From: Bacteroidales bacterium
GTDB lineage: Bacteria > Bacteroidota > Bacteroidia > Bacteroidales > UBA932
Reading direction: 5' to 3'
NCBI GenBank assembly: GCA_029098505.1
Contig: JAQXOE010000024.1
Location: 62,001-126,000 of the forward strand
DNA: 64,000 bases
The notes beneath the pieces were generated by a model. The model was given only the letters and a program-made list of their open reading frames with translations, had not been told where the DNA came from and made no database searches. Position numbers and translations under genes: made by a program. Shown one piece after another: positions 55,384 through 64,000 of this stretch (positions are counted from its first letter, which is position 1; the number at the start of each line of letters is the position of its first letter).

Positions 55384-57720
55384 ATGAAAAAAAATGTAAT
55401 TTTTGCCGCAGCGGCTGTTGGGATGCTTGCGTCCTGCAGCCCTAAGGAGCTCAAACTCAACGAGAAGAACATTGACAAAATCGTAGAGGCTATGACCCTT
55501 GAAGAGAAGGCGCTTCTCGTGACCGGTGTAGGTATGGACTCAGGCAGCGAAGGCCTCAGTGCGACTATCGGTGCTCAGGCCGAACTGGTTCCGGGTGCAG
55601 CAGGATCAACCCACGCCATCCCACGTCTCGGAATTCCTTCTGTTGTGCTTTCTGACGGTCCTGCCGGACTCCGTATCAACCCTACACGCGAAGGGGATGA
55701 AAACACCTACTATTGCACCCACTTCCCTATCGGAACCCTGCTTGCCAGCACCTGGAACCAGGAACTCGTTGAGCAGGTCGGAGAATCCATTGGAAATGAG
55801 ACACTCGAGTATGGTGCCGATGTGCTCCTTGCCCCAGCTCTCAACATACACAGAAACCCGCTCAACGGCCGTAACTTCGAGTACTATTCAGAAGATCCTG
55901 TTATAGCCGGAAAGACTGCCGCAGCATACGTTCGCGGAGTACAGTCTAACGGTGTCGGTACATCCATCAAGCATTTCGCTGCAAACAGCCAGGAAACCAA
56001 CCGCACGGGAGTCAATTCCATCATAGAGACCAGAGCTCTTCGCGAGATTTATCTCAGGGGATTTGAGATAACCGTTAAGGAATCTGATCCTTGGACTGTG
56101 ATGACATCATACAATAAAATCAATGGAACCTATACCTCTGAAGACAAGGAGCTTATCGAAAATATACTCCGCGATGACTGGGGATTCAAGGGTACCGTGA
56201 TGACAGACTGGTATGGTGGAACTGATGTCAATGCACAGGTTTGGGCTGGCAACGATATGCTCCAGCCTGGACGTCCTACCCAGTATCAGGGTATCATTGA
56301 CGGTGTCAACAACGGCAGCATCGATGTCGCAGACCTTGACAGAAACGTAAAGCGCATCCTCAATCTCGTTGTCCGCACCCCTCGTTTCAAGGGTTATCAG
56401 TACAGCAACAAGCCTGACCTCCAGGCTCATGCAGCTGTGACCCGTCAGAGCGCAGTCGAGGGTATGGTGCTCCTTGAGAACAAGAACAACGCCCTCCCTC
56501 TTTCAAAGGATGTGAAGAACGTTTCCGTTTACGGCCTTACATCATACGATATGATTGCAGGAGGTACCGGTTCCGGTAATGTAAACCGCGCTTATACAGT
56601 TTCTCTTCTTGACGGTCTCAAGAATGCAGGCTATAGCGTAAACGAGACTATCAAGTCAGAGTACACAAATTATCTGGCGAAGTGCGAAGCTGAGAAGAAA
56701 GCAGCTCCTGCAGGCGACCCTCTCGCATCCTTCCTTCCACCTAGCCTTCCTACAGAGTACGTTCCTTCAGCAGCCACCATCGCTTCATCTGCAAAGTCAG
56801 ATGACGCTGCCATCATAACCATAGGACGCATCTCAGGAGAGTTTGTTGACCGCACAGTGGCTGACTTCAACCTTTCAAAGGAGGAGAAAGACCTCATCAA
56901 CGCAGTCAGCAGGGCATATCAGGCTCTTGGTAAGAAGGTCGTTGTAGTCCTCAATATCGGAGGTGTTATCGAGACCGCTTCTTGGAAGAACATTCCTGAT
57001 GCCATTCTACTCAGCTGGCAGGCTGGACAGGAGGGCGGCAATTCCATCGCTGACGTTCTCTGCGGCAAGGAGTCCCCTTCAGGAAAGCTTCCAATGACCT
57101 GGCCTATCAACTTCACTGACCACAAGTCAAGCGAAAACTTCCCTCGTGCAGAAGCATTCGAACTCGACCTCAGCACATTTATGGGAACAGAGAAGGTTGA
57201 AAAAGAACCTGTCGAGACCTATGACTGGACCAACCATAAGGAAGGCATCTATGTAGGTTACCGCTGGTTTGACAAGGCCGGCATCGAGGTATCATATCCA
57301 TTCGGATACGGTCTTTCTTACACCAGTTTCGAGTACAGCAACATCAAGCTTGAAAATGACGGCAAGAATATCTGCGTCAGCGTAGATGTAAAGAACAGCG
57401 GTGCAGCTGTAGGCAAAGAGGTAGTTGAGATCTATGTTTCTGCTCCGGCAGCCACAATGGACAAGCCAGTTCAGGAACTCAAGGGCTATGCCAAGACAGC
57501 AAAACTCGCTGCTGGCGAGAGCGAAACCGTAAAGGTAGTGATTCCTATTGCAGATCTCGCTTCGTTCAACGAGGCAACTTCCGCTTGGGAAGTTGAGGCA
57601 GGTAACTACAAATTCAACGTAGGTTCTTCAAGCCGCGACATCCGCGTTTCTTCTGAGATTGAGATTGCAGCTCAGAGCGAGAAAGTAAGCGACGTAATGA
57701 AGACCGTTGCGTGGAAATAA
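55384..57720 (+). CDS. GH3 beta-glucosidase lipoprotein (BglX-like)
   Basis: Glycoside hydrolase family 3 enzyme of 778 residues anchored as a lipoprotein: MKKNVIFAAAAVGMLASC with lipobox LASC. The GH3 N-terminal domain has SDGPAGLRINPTREG, the loop KHFAANSQETNRTGVNS, and the catalytic nucleophile Asp in GTVMTDWYGG near residue 275. The C-terminal GH3 domain (VLLENKNNALPLS, LSWQAGQEGGNSIADVL) is followed by a fibronectin III-like domain (FGYGLSYTSFEYSNI). It likely hydrolyses beta-linked glucosides or xylosides in the periplasm. It is monocistronic; the linkage specificity is not readable. Confidence 0.93.
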   Translation: MKKNVIFAAAAVGMLASCSPKELKLNEKNIDKIVEAMTLEEKALLVTGVGMDSGSEGLSATIGAQAELVPGAAGSTHAIPRLGIPSVVLSDGPAGLRINPTREGDENTYYCTHFPIGTLLASTWNQELVEQVGESIGNETLEYGADVLLAPALNIHRNPLNGRNFEYYSEDPVIAGKTAAAYVRGVQSNGVGTSIKHFAANSQETNRTGVNSIIETRALREIYLRGFEITVKESDPWTVMTSYNKINGTYTSEDKELIENILRDDWGFKGTVMTDWYGGTDVNAQVWAGNDMLQPGRPTQYQGIIDGVNNGSIDVADLDRNVKRILNLVVRTPRFKGYQYSNKPDLQAHAAVTRQSAVEGMVLLENKNNALPLSKDVKNVSVYGLTSYDMIAGGTGSGNVNRAYTVSLLDGLKNAGYSVNETIKSEYTNYLAKCEAEKKAAPAGDPLASFLPPSLPTEYVPSAATIASSAKSDDAAIITIGRISGEFVDRTVADFNLSKEEKDLINAVSRAYQALGKKVVVVLNIGGVIETASWKNIPDAILLSWQAGQEGGNSIADVLCGKESPSGKLPMTWPINFTDHKSSENFPRAEAFELDLSTFMGTEKVEKEPVETYDWTNHKEGIYVGYRWFDKAGIEVSYPFGYGLSYTSFEYSNIKLENDGKNICVSVDVKNSGAAVGKEVVEIYVSAPAATMDKPVQELKGYAKTAKLAAGESETVKVVIPIADLASFNEATSAWEVEAGNYKFNVGSSSRDIRVSSEIEIAAQSEKVSDVMKTVAWK

Positions 57721-57741
57721 TAACTGAAAGGACTGTAAAAC

Positions 57742-57772
57742 TTGGGCTTTTCACTTGAAAAGCCTATATTTG
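57742..57772 (+). promoter_or_regulatory. tRNA-Gln promoter (TTG / TATATTTG)
   Basis: TTG at 57742-57744, 20 bases, TATATTTG at 57765-57772, 11 bases before the mature tRNA 5' end. Confidence 0.75.
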
Positions 57773-57783
57773 CAGTCCGGAAT

Positions 57784-57854
57784 TGAGGTATGGTGTAATG
57801 GTAGCACATGGGATTTTGGTTCCCCCAGTCAGCGTTCGAATCGCTGTACCTCAA
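57784..57854 (+). tRNA. tRNA-Gln (anticodon UUG)
   Basis: The 71-base cloverleaf folds with a perfect 7-bp acceptor stem (TGAGGTA/TACCTCA), a 5-bp T-stem (CAGCG/CGCTG) around TTCGAAT, and an anticodon stem with one T-C mismatch at its outer pair. The anticodon TTG occupies 57816-57818. The discriminator A (57854) is followed by CCA in the DNA (57855-57857), which may be encoded or chance. One of the rare CATG sites (57807) lies in the anticodon arm, where it cannot drift freely. Confidence 0.93.
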
Positions 57855-57884
57855 CCAAACAAGCTCATTATCAACAAGTTCTAA

Positions 57885-57925
57885 AAAAGAAGGTGACCAT
57901 TCTATGCTTTTGGTCACCTTCTTTT
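57885..57925. terminator. Bidirectional terminator between tRNA-Gln and the G1P dehydrogenase gene
   Basis: 15-bp perfect stem (57885-57899 with 57911-57925), 11-base loop, A-run on the left and T-run on the right, so it works for transcripts from both sides. Confidence 0.9.
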
Positions 57926-57955
57926 GTATTCATTTCACCTGTTGTATCACCTGTA

Positions 57956-58939
57956 CTATATCTTGTTCAAGATAGTATATCTCTTCCTGATCTTTTTTGC
58001 AAGCGGCACAAGCGCATCAAAATCTTCCTCGGTGAAAGGGACCTTTTCCTCAATAAGTTTCTTGAGTCCAATTCTCTCAAAGAAATCATTGATACCGTAC
58101 TCGTCTCCCCTGTAGCGCTTCTCGATAATCTGGAGAGCCCAGCCCACCTGAAGACCGTGTATCGTTGCCTTTTCCGGATAATATTTGTCAATGGCGTGGC
58201 TTATCATATGCTCGGCACCGCTGGCGCCCCTGGTATTGCCCGAAATACTCATTGACAAGCCTGAAGTAATGAGGCCGTTCACGAGATCAAGTATCAGTTT
58301 GTCCGAAAAAAGATCTTCCTCTGAATAGTAGAGTATAGGCATAGCCGATTCCTTGGCAAGCATAAACGCAAGCTCATTGATAGGCTCGCCTATCTCATTG
58401 TGACTCAAAAGCCAGTCCTGGATGGCGGAGAGATTGGATACGAGGTCGGCAATTCCTGCGAGCAGGAGCTCCCTCGGAGAATTTCTGATGACGTCAATAT
58501 CCACGATGATACCCATCGGAGGCTGAACATCGAAGCCTACTTTCTGCCCGTTCTTCACCAATCTTGCGACCGTTGAATAAATCGCATCATTGGAAAGGGC
58601 CGACGGAATGGTAATATATGGCTTGTCAATGGTGCTGGCGCTGTATTTCACAGCATCCAGGACACTGCCGCCTCCGAACGCGATAATCAGAGCATCCGAT
58701 TCACGGCACTCTGCCATAATTCTGGCGGTTTCCTCGACATTGCCTCCTTTGATGAAGAGTATCTTCTCGAATTCGGTCTTGTCGAGGGCTTCTCTATAAA
58801 GTTCATAAAGATTCTCCTGAGTCACCAGTATCTTTGCGGGAAAGAACAGGTGAGCATCGTTCAGGAGATAGTTTATGTTCCCCAGAATTTTGCGTCCCGT
58901 CTTCATTATGACGGGAGTCTTGATTGAATTGTAGAACAT
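57956..58939 (-). CDS. sn-glycerol-1-phosphate dehydrogenase-like enzyme (AraM/EgsA family)
   Basis: NAD(P)-dependent polyol dehydrogenase of 327 residues. It has the nucleotide-binding loop AFGGGSVLDAVKYSA, the PSALSNDAIYS loop typical of the G1P dehydrogenase/AraM group, and the metal ligands Asp in GIADLVSNLSAIQD and His in GAEHMISHAID and ATIHGLQVGWA. In archaea and some bacteria these enzymes reduce dihydroxyacetone phosphate to glycerol-1-phosphate. It starts 9 bases after infB and is probably read from the rimP-nusA-infB operon, ending at a strong terminator. Other members of the family act on different sugars, so the substrate is inferred. Confidence 0.75.
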   Translation of the reverse strand: MFYNSIKTPVIMKTGRKILGNINYLLNDAHLFFPAKILVTQENLYELYREALDKTEFEKILFIKGGNVEETARIMAECRESDALIIAFGGGSVLDAVKYSASTIDKPYITIPSALSNDAIYSTVARLVKNGQKVGFDVQPPMGIIVDIDVIRNSPRELLLAGIADLVSNLSAIQDWLLSHNEIGEPINELAFMLAKESAMPILYYSEEDLFSDKLILDLVNGLITSGLSMSISGNTRGASGAEHMISHAIDKYYPEKATIHGLQVGWALQIIEKRYRGDEYGINDFFERIGLKKLIEEKVPFTEEDFDALVPLAKKIRKRYTILNKI

Positions 58940-58948
58940 GTCCTGTTA

Positions 58949-61795
58949 TTACAGAGTCCTTTTTATTTCTACTATCTGGAAGGCTTCTACTACGTCACCC
59001 TCCTTGATGTCGTTGAACCTTTCAATACTGAGACCGCACTCCATTCCTGCAGGCACTTCCTTGGCCTGGTCCTTGCCCCTCTGGAGGGATGCAAGTTCTC
59101 CGGTATAGACAACTATACCGTTGCGGATGAGGCGAACCTGAGCCTTGGCAGTAAGCTTGCCATCCTTGACAAGACAACCGGCAATGGTTCCGACCTTGCT
59201 GATCTTGAAGGTCTGCTTGACTTCGGCTGTCGCAGTGACTTCCTCCTTCTTTTCAGGCTCAAGCATACCCTCGATACCATCCTTGACCTCATTGATACAG
59301 TCATAGATGACTGAATAGAGACGGATTTCGATGCCCTCCTTCTCTGCAGCCTTGCGGGCCTCGGCTGAAGGACGTACCTGGAAGCCGATTACAACGGCAT
59401 CGGAAGCCTCTGCAAGCAGGATATCAGACTCAGAAATAGCACCGACAGCCTTATGGATGACATTCACCCTTACCTGCTCGGTTGAGAGCTTGATAAGCGA
59501 ATCTGAAAGCGCCTCTACTGAACCGTCCACATCACCCTTGACAATGACATTGAGCTCCTTGAAGTTACCGATGGCAATACGGCGTCCGATTTCCTCGAGA
59601 GTCATATGCTTCTGGGTCTTGATGCCCTGGATACGGATGAGCTGCTCGCGCTTGTTGGCAATACTCTTTGCCTCCCTTTCGTCCGCAAGCACATTGAATT
59701 TCTCACCTGCAGAAGGAGCTCCGTTCAAACCGAGAACTGAAACAGGGGTCGAAGGACCCGCCTCCGTTACTTTCTGACCGCGTTCATTGAACATTGACTT
59801 CACCCTACCGTAGTAGCTGCCGCTCAATATGACATCGCCGACGTGAAGAGTTCCGTTCTGAACAAGAATGGTGGCGAGATAACCGCGACCCTTGTCCAAT
59901 GAAGACTCAATCACTGCACCGGAAGCAAGTTTCTTAGGGTTCGCCTTAAGTTCGAGAAGGTCGGTCTCGAGAAGCACCTTTTCCAGGAGAAGATCCACAT
60001 TGAGACCCTTCTTCGCAGAAATTTCCTGACACTGGAACTTTCCGCCCCAGTCCTCCACGAGGATATTCATCTCCGAGAGTTGGCGGCGTATTGTGTCCGG
60101 GAAGGCGCCCGGCTTATCTATCTTATTGATAGCAAATACCATAGGGACGCCGGCAGCCTGCGCGTGATTTATTGCCTCAATGGTCTGAGGCATCACGGCA
60201 TCGTCAGCGGCGATGATGATTATGGCGAGGTCGGTCATCTGTGCACCGCGGGCACGCATCGCTGTAAAGGCCTCGTGTCCAGGAGTATCAAGGAAGGTAA
60301 TATGACGGCCGTCCTCGAGTTTCACACTGTATGCACCGATGTGCTGGGTGATACCGCCGGCCTCTCCTGCAATGACATTCGATTTGCGTATATAGTCGAG
60401 CAACGAGGTCTTACCGTGGTCAACGTGACCCATTACGGTAATTACCGGTGGACGTGGTACAAGATCCTCCTCATTGTCCGGTCCGTCATTGCTCTCGATG
60501 GCATCGGTAATCTCAGCGGTGACGAACTCAACCTTGTAGCCGAACTCTTCCGCAACGAGCACAAGAGTCTCGGCGTCGAGGCGCTGGTTGATTGACACCA
60601 TCAGACCCAGGCTCATGCAGGCTCCAATGACCTTCACGACCGGAGTATTGTTCATAAGGGTCGCGAGATCATTGACAGTCACGAACTCGGTCACCTTGAG
60701 GACCTTCTTCTCCTCTGCCTCTGCCTGCATCTCCTCCATTGCCCTCTGGTTGGCGAGTTCTCGCTTCTCCTTGCGGTACTTGGCTCCGAAGTTGTTCTTC
60801 TTGTTGTCGTTCATCTTGGCATAGGTCTCCTTGACCTGCTTCTGGATCTGCTTCTGCATCTCCTCCTGCTCGGCCTCGGTCATCTCAGGCTTGAAGCGCT
60901 CATTGCCCTTCTTCTTGTTGTTGCCCTTGCCATTGTTATTCTGTTGTGCTCCCGGCCTCTGCTGGCCCGGCTTGGCATTGCCGTTCTTCTGTCCGTGGTT
61001 CTTCTTTGAGAAATCCGAATCCGAACCCACCTTGCCGACATCGACTTTCTGGCTGCCCTTATTGATACGCTCGCGCTTCTTGTTCGGCTTCTTCTTTTCG
61101 AACTGCGACATATCAATCTTTCCAAGCACCTTCAAACCGCCGGTTTCCTGAACAGGCTGCGCTTCAACTTTCTGTTCTGGGGCTTCGTCCACTCTTGGCT
61201 CGGACTCCTCAGCAGCGTCTGTTTCCGCAGGGGTTTCGACGGATGTTTCAACTGCTGTATCCTCTTTTGCTTCAGGGACTTCAGCTGCAGGAGCGGGTTC
61301 TGGTTCCGGTGAAATCTGCACTTCTGGCTCTGGTTCAGCTACAACTTCCGGAAGCGGCTTATCTTCAGGTTCTGACTCGACCACAGGCTCCGCTACTGTT
61401 TCTTCAGGTGCAGCTGTCTCAAGCACTTCCGGTTCAGGCTCCGCTTTCTCAAGCGTTTTGGCTGGCGCAGGCTCAGGCCTTGAGATGCCGGTAAGGGTGC
61501 TGCTCCTGATAATGGTCGTATCCATTACAGGTTCCTCATCCTCCTCCTTCTTCAAGTTCTGCTTCTTGCTTGATTTCTCCAGGATTTCCGTGAGCTTGAT
61601 ATCCACCTTCTCGGAAGCTTCCTTGAGAGCAAGATCCTTGCTGTACTGACGGTCCAGGGCAGGGATATACTCATCCGAGATTTTCGCATTCGGATTCTCG
61701 TCCAAGTCAGCTCCCTGCTTGCGAAGGAAAGCCACCAGTTCCTGCAAGCCAATATTATATTTCTTGATAAGTTTGTTCAATCGTATTTCTGCCAT
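58949..61795 (-). CDS. infB: Translation initiation factor IF-2
   Basis: GTPase that brings initiator tRNA to the 30S subunit. 948 residues: an IF2_N domain ([20 protein letters not shown]), a long low-complexity region rich in Pro/Glu/Ala (about 95-215) and then Lys/Asn/Gln-rich (about 240-310), a second IF2_N-like segment, and the G domain with [33 protein letters not shown] and [13 protein letters not shown]-terminal domains C1 and C2 follow. It is 26 bases after nusA and in the same operon. Confidence 0.97.
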   Translation of the reverse strand: MAEIRLNKLIKKYNIGLQELVAFLRKQGADLDENPNAKISDEYIPALDRQYSKDLALKEASEKVDIKLTEILEKSSKKQNLKKEEDEEPVMDTTIIRSSTLTGISRPEPAPAKTLEKAEPEPEVLETAAPEETVAEPVVESEPEDKPLPEVVAEPEPEVQISPEPEPAPAAEVPEAKEDTAVETSVETPAETDAAEESEPRVDEAPEQKVEAQPVQETGGLKVLGKIDMSQFEKKKPNKKRERINKGSQKVDVGKVGSDSDFSKKNHGQKNGNAKPGQQRPGAQQNNNGKGNNKKKGNERFKPEMTEAEQEEMQKQIQKQVKETYAKMNDNKKNNFGAKYRKEKRELANQRAMEEMQAEAEEKKVLKVTEFVTVNDLATLMNNTPVVKVIGACMSLGLMVSINQRLDAETLVLVAEEFGYKVEFVTAEITDAIESNDGPDNEEDLVPRPPVITVMGHVDHGKTSLLDYIRKSNVIAGEAGGITQHIGAYSVKLEDGRHITFLDTPGHEAFTAMRARGAQMTDLAIIIIAADDAVMPQTIEAINHAQAAGVPMVFAINKIDKPGAFPDTIRRQLSEMNILVEDWGGKFQCQEISAKKGLNVDLLLEKVLLETDLLELKANPKKLASGAVIESSLDKGRGYLATILVQNGTLHVGDVILSGSYYGRVKSMFNERGQKVTEAGPSTPVSVLGLNGAPSAGEKFNVLADEREAKSIANKREQLIRIQGIKTQKHMTLEEIGRRIAIGNFKELNVIVKGDVDGSVEALSDSLIKLSTEQVRVNVIHKAVGAISESDILLAEASDAVVIGFQVRPSAEARKAAEKEGIEIRLYSVIYDCINEVKDGIEGMLEPEKKEEVTATAEVKQTFKISKVGTIAGCLVKDGKLTAKAQVRLIRNGIVVYTGELASLQRGKDQAKEVPAGMECGLSIERFNDIKEGDVVEAFQIVEIKRTL

Positions 61796-61821
61796 TATAT
61801 AACCCCTTTACTATAAAATAA

Positions 61822-63087
61822 TTAATCCTCAAACTCTGCCTTCAGGATAGCGAAAACATCCTCAACCGTCTCGTCTTCGAGATCAGCTCTCTTTGCAACA
61901 TCAGCCGGATCAAGACTGAGTACGCTCTTGGCAGTATCGCATCCGATGGCCTGAAGTCTCTCGATAACCCAAGCATCGATTTCATTGGTGAATTCGCTGA
62001 GCAATACATCTTCCTCATCGTCCTTCTGGGTATCTTCAACCTGTCTCCAAACCTCAATCTCCCTGCCTACGAGCATTCCGGCAAGATGGATATTGCAGCC
62101 ACCACGGCCGACACCCTTCTTGACCTCCTCAGGCTGCATAAAGACCTTGACCTTTTCGTTAGGATTGCTACCCATATCAATGGAAGTGATGCGGGCAGGG
62201 CTGAGCGCCCTTTGGATAAGAATCTGCTGGTTGTTGCTCCACTGAATGACATCAATATTCTCATTCCTGAGCTCACGTACTATTCCTATGATACGTCCAC
62301 CCTTGACACCGATGCAGGCTCCGATAGGGTCGATTCTCTCATCATATGACTCAACAGCCACCTTTGCCCTTTCGCCAGGGATACGGACCACCTTCTTGAT
62401 AGTGATGAGACCGTCAAGAATTTCAGGGACCTCCTGCTCAAAAAGCCTCTCAAGGAACTCGTTGGAAGTACGTGACAGGGTAATATAAGGAGTGGTGTTG
62501 TTCTTCATATCCACCTTCTTGATAATGGCGCGGACCGTGTCATTCTTCTTGAAGTGCTCGCCAGGAATCTGTTCCTCCTTAGGGATGTGAAGTTCGTTGC
62601 CGTCCTCATCGAGGATGAGCACCTCCTTTGACCAGGTCTGATATACCTCGCCTGTGAAGATCTCACCAACCTTCTCGGAATACTTCTTGAACACATTGGC
62701 CTTCTCTATGTCCATAATGCGGCCCTGGAGGTTCTGTCTGATATTGAGTATGCCTCTGCGGCCGAAAGACTTGAGACTGAGCTCCTTGGTATAGGTATCT
62801 CCAATTTCGTAATCATCCTCGCCTGTCTCCTCGGCCACCTGTTCCGGAGTCATCTGGGATGCAGGATCCTCCACCTCCTCAACGATTTCAAAATTCTGAT
62901 AAATCTCACAGGTTCCTTTGTCAACGTTGACGATGACGTCGAAGTTGTCCGCCGAACCATAGGTTTTGGCAATCTGAGTCAAGAAGACGTCCTTGAGGAC
63001 ACCCATCATTACAGGTCTGTCAATATTCTTCTCCTCCTTAAAATCCTTGAAGGCGTCAATGAGAGTAACAACGTTTTCCTTTTCCAT
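61822..63087 (-). CDS. nusA: Transcription termination/antitermination factor NusA
   Basis: RNA polymerase-binding factor that controls pausing and termination. The 421 residues show the N-terminal NusA domain, an S1 domain (FTGEVYQTWSKEVLILDEDG), two KH domains (EVPEILDGLITIKKVVRIPG, ACIGVKGGRIIGIVRELRNE) and an acidic end with a helix-hairpin-helix-like segment. It is 9 bases after rimP and precedes infB, the usual rimP-nusA-infB order. Confidence 0.97.
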   Translation of the reverse strand: MEKENVVTLIDAFKDFKEEKNIDRPVMMGVLKDVFLTQIAKTYGSADNFDVIVNVDKGTCEIYQNFEIVEEVEDPASQMTPEQVAEETGEDDYEIGDTYTKELSLKSFGRRGILNIRQNLQGRIMDIEKANVFKKYSEKVGEIFTGEVYQTWSKEVLILDEDGNELHIPKEEQIPGEHFKKNDTVRAIIKKVDMKNNTTPYITLSRTSNEFLERLFEQEVPEILDGLITIKKVVRIPGERAKVAVESYDERIDPIGACIGVKGGRIIGIVRELRNENIDVIQWSNNQQILIQRALSPARITSIDMGSNPNEKVKVFMQPEEVKKGVGRGGCNIHLAGMLVGREIEVWRQVEDTQKDDEEDVLLSEFTNEIDAWVIERLQAIGCDTAKSVLSLDPADVAKRADLEDETVEDVFAILKAEFED

Positions 63088-63096
63088 TTTGTTTAT

Positions 63097-63372
63097 TTAT
63101 TCATTTTCAATTGTTTTCAGCATTTCATCAGCCTCAGAGCCACTGATGCCGCGGGACGTAACTGTCATAGCATAATCCTCGACATTGCGGTCGAAGGCAT
63201 CGAGGACTGCACGGTGCACGTATTCGCAATCACCGAGATTGACATCCCCGCCTTTCTTGTCAATGGTCACTTCGATAACATTGTCGTCCTCATCGAAGTC
63301 AATCTGATAAATCTCCACTCCGTGCTGCTCAGCGGCAGCAGCAAGTACCTTTTCGAGCTCTGTTCTATCCAT
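63097..63372 (-). CDS. rimP: Ribosome maturation factor RimP, N-terminal domain only
   Basis: Assists 30S assembly in the RimP family. The 91 residues correspond to the N-terminal domain only: a helical start (MDRTELEKVLAAAAEQHGVE), strands with VTIDKKGGDVNLGDCEYVHR, and YAMTVTSRGISGSE, which ends at the position where typical RimP has the GxxxPL boundary. The C-terminal SH3-like domain of about 60-70 residues is missing, and nusA begins 9 bases after the stop, so there is no room for it. The start is the ATG at 63372; an open frame to 63462 lacks homologous residues and crosses the promoter. Confidence 0.85.
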   Translation of the reverse strand: MDRTELEKVLAAAAEQHGVEIYQIDFDEDDNVIEVTIDKKGGDVNLGDCEYVHRAVLDAFDRNVEDYAMTVTSRGISGSEADEMLKTIENE

Positions 63373-63426
63373 AGCAAAATACAAAAAAATAGGAACCCAT
63401 ACGGCCCCTATCTCGTCCCACAGGTG

Positions 63427-63434
63427 CAAAAGTA
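63427..63434 (-). promoter_or_regulatory. -7 box TACTTTTG for rimP-nusA-infB
   Basis: TACTTTTG on the minus strand, 54 bases before the rimP ATG. Confidence 0.5.
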
Positions 63435-63446
63435 GAAATAAATTAT

Positions 63447-63454
63447 TAATTTTG
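63447..63454 (+). promoter_or_regulatory. -7 box TAATTTTG for lpxD
   Basis: TAATTTTG, 20 bases before the lpxD ATG; it lies 12 bases from the divergent rimP box. Confidence 0.5.
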
Positions 63455-63474
63455 CAAATCAAACAGTCACATCA

Positions 63475-64000
63475 ATGGAATTCACAGCCAAAGAGCTCGC
63501 CAAAATCCTCAACGGAACAGTCGATGGCGATGCAGAAGCAAAAATAGATTCTTTCGCGAAAATAGAGAACGGAAAACCCGGCAAGCTCAGCTTTTTCGCC
63601 AACCCAAAATATGAACAGTTCGTCTATACCAGCGAGGCATCCATACTCCTGGTAAACAAGGACTTCGTCCCAAGAGGAACGGTCAAGCCCACTATGATCA
63701 GGGTGGATGATGCCTATACTGCCGTAGCAGAACTGCTGAAGTATGTCAAGAACAGGAACAGACAGTACAAAAGGCATCGCGGACTGCTCTGCCGCATCGC
63801 TTTCTCCGCCAAACTCGGCAAGAAGGTCTATGTCGGCAGTTTCACCAGCATAGGCAAGCACTGCGTCATCGGGGACCGTACAAAGATCTGCGAGAATGTC
63901 TATATCGGCGAGAATACCAGAATAGGAAAGGACTGCATCATCTATCCGGGAGTGCGCATCTATCCCGGAATGGTGATAGGGGACAATGTGATACTCCACG
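63475..64000 (+). CDS. lpxD: UDP-3-O-(3-hydroxyacyl)glucosamine N-acyltransferase (3' end beyond window)
   Basis: Third step of lipid A synthesis. The first 175 codons are in the window. An N-terminal UDP-GlcNAc-binding domain (MEFTAKELAKILNGTVDGDA, then KPGKLSFFANPKYEQFVYTS) is followed by the hexapeptide left-handed helix with repeats such as VYVGSFTSIGKHCVIGD and VYIGENTRIGKDCII. The catalytic His and the C-terminus lie beyond the window. It is divergent from rimP with its own -7 box. Confidence 0.93.
   Translation, partial: MEFTAKELAKILNGTVDGDAEAKIDSFAKIENGKPGKLSFFANPKYEQFVYTSEASILLVNKDFVPRGTVKPTMIRVDDAYTAVAELLKYVKNRNRQYKRHRGLLCRIAFSAKLGKKVYVGSFTSIGKHCVIGDRTKICENVYIGENTRIGKDCIIYPGVRIYPGMVIGDNVILH

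Overview
The window is a compact stretch of a Bacteroidales-type chromosome with housekeeping and carbohydrate genes. The assignment rests on the promoters, on the gene content and on start signals. At least twenty promoters match the Bacteroidetes -7 element TAnnTTTG, often with a TTG/TTTG about 20 bases upstream, and Shine-Dalgarno sequences are mostly absent. The gene content fits: a split 5'-nucleotidase, DPP IV, a THUMP-like methyltransferase, a SusE-free outer-membrane barrel/TPR pair, XylA-XylE, a GH3 lipoprotein and LpxD. I cannot fix genus or species. No CRISPR array, insertion sequence, prophage or rRNA operon is visible; there is one tRNA gene.

Layout. 1-9.2 kb: 3' part of an EamA exporter, clpP-clpX, divergent xylA-xylE, trigger factor, and a PgpH-type HD phosphohydrolase. 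9.2-17.5 kb: a 29-codon relic of a short-chain dehydrogenase beside an alpha-oxoamine synthase (serine-palmitoyltransferase-like), then gyrB and a large TPR/outer-membrane-barrel pair. 17.5-21.8 kb: ftsE-nth, phosphoglucomutase, a THUMP-like methyltransferase. 21.8-27.8 kb: four genes joined by ATGA overlaps (HAMP-like sensor protein, TrkH, RecD-like helicase, DPP IV) behind a leader with a 12-bp inverted repeat. 27.9-36.8 kb: ROK regulator, glnS, yicC, split 5'-nucleotidase, NatA/NatB-like ABC exporter, holA. 36.8-45.4 kb: hpf, a HsdR_N-like nuclease-fold protein, cca, xerC, an AraC regulator divergent from an acyl-CoA synthetase, DUF554, tdk and a lytic transglycosylase. 45.4-57.7 kb: a conserved acidic protein, rsmI, a ComEA-like HhH protein, rpmH (50 codons), polA-sigma factor-rsmG, a BtuCD/FecCD-type importer with a HAD phosphatase, tadA and a GH3 beta-glucosidase. 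57.8-64 kb: tRNA-Gln(UUG), then rimP-nusA-infB with a glycerol-1-phosphate-dehydrogenase-like gene at the end, and divergent lpxD running off the window.

Features most worth a second look: (1) the tetranucleotide CATG is almost absent, about 18 sites by eye where roughly 250 would be expected; (2) several TAnnTTTG boxes lie only 4-11 bases before secure start codons, implying leaderless or nearly leaderless mRNAs; (3) PolA seems to have lost its proofreading residues; (4) RimP lacks its C-terminal domain; (5) the SDR relic lies next to the sphingolipid-type synthase; (6) the sensor-TrkH-helicase-DPP IV transcription unit; (7) the G1P-dehydrogenase-like gene attached to infB. Convergent genes often overlap at their stop codons, and clear intrinsic terminators appear only at a few boundaries.
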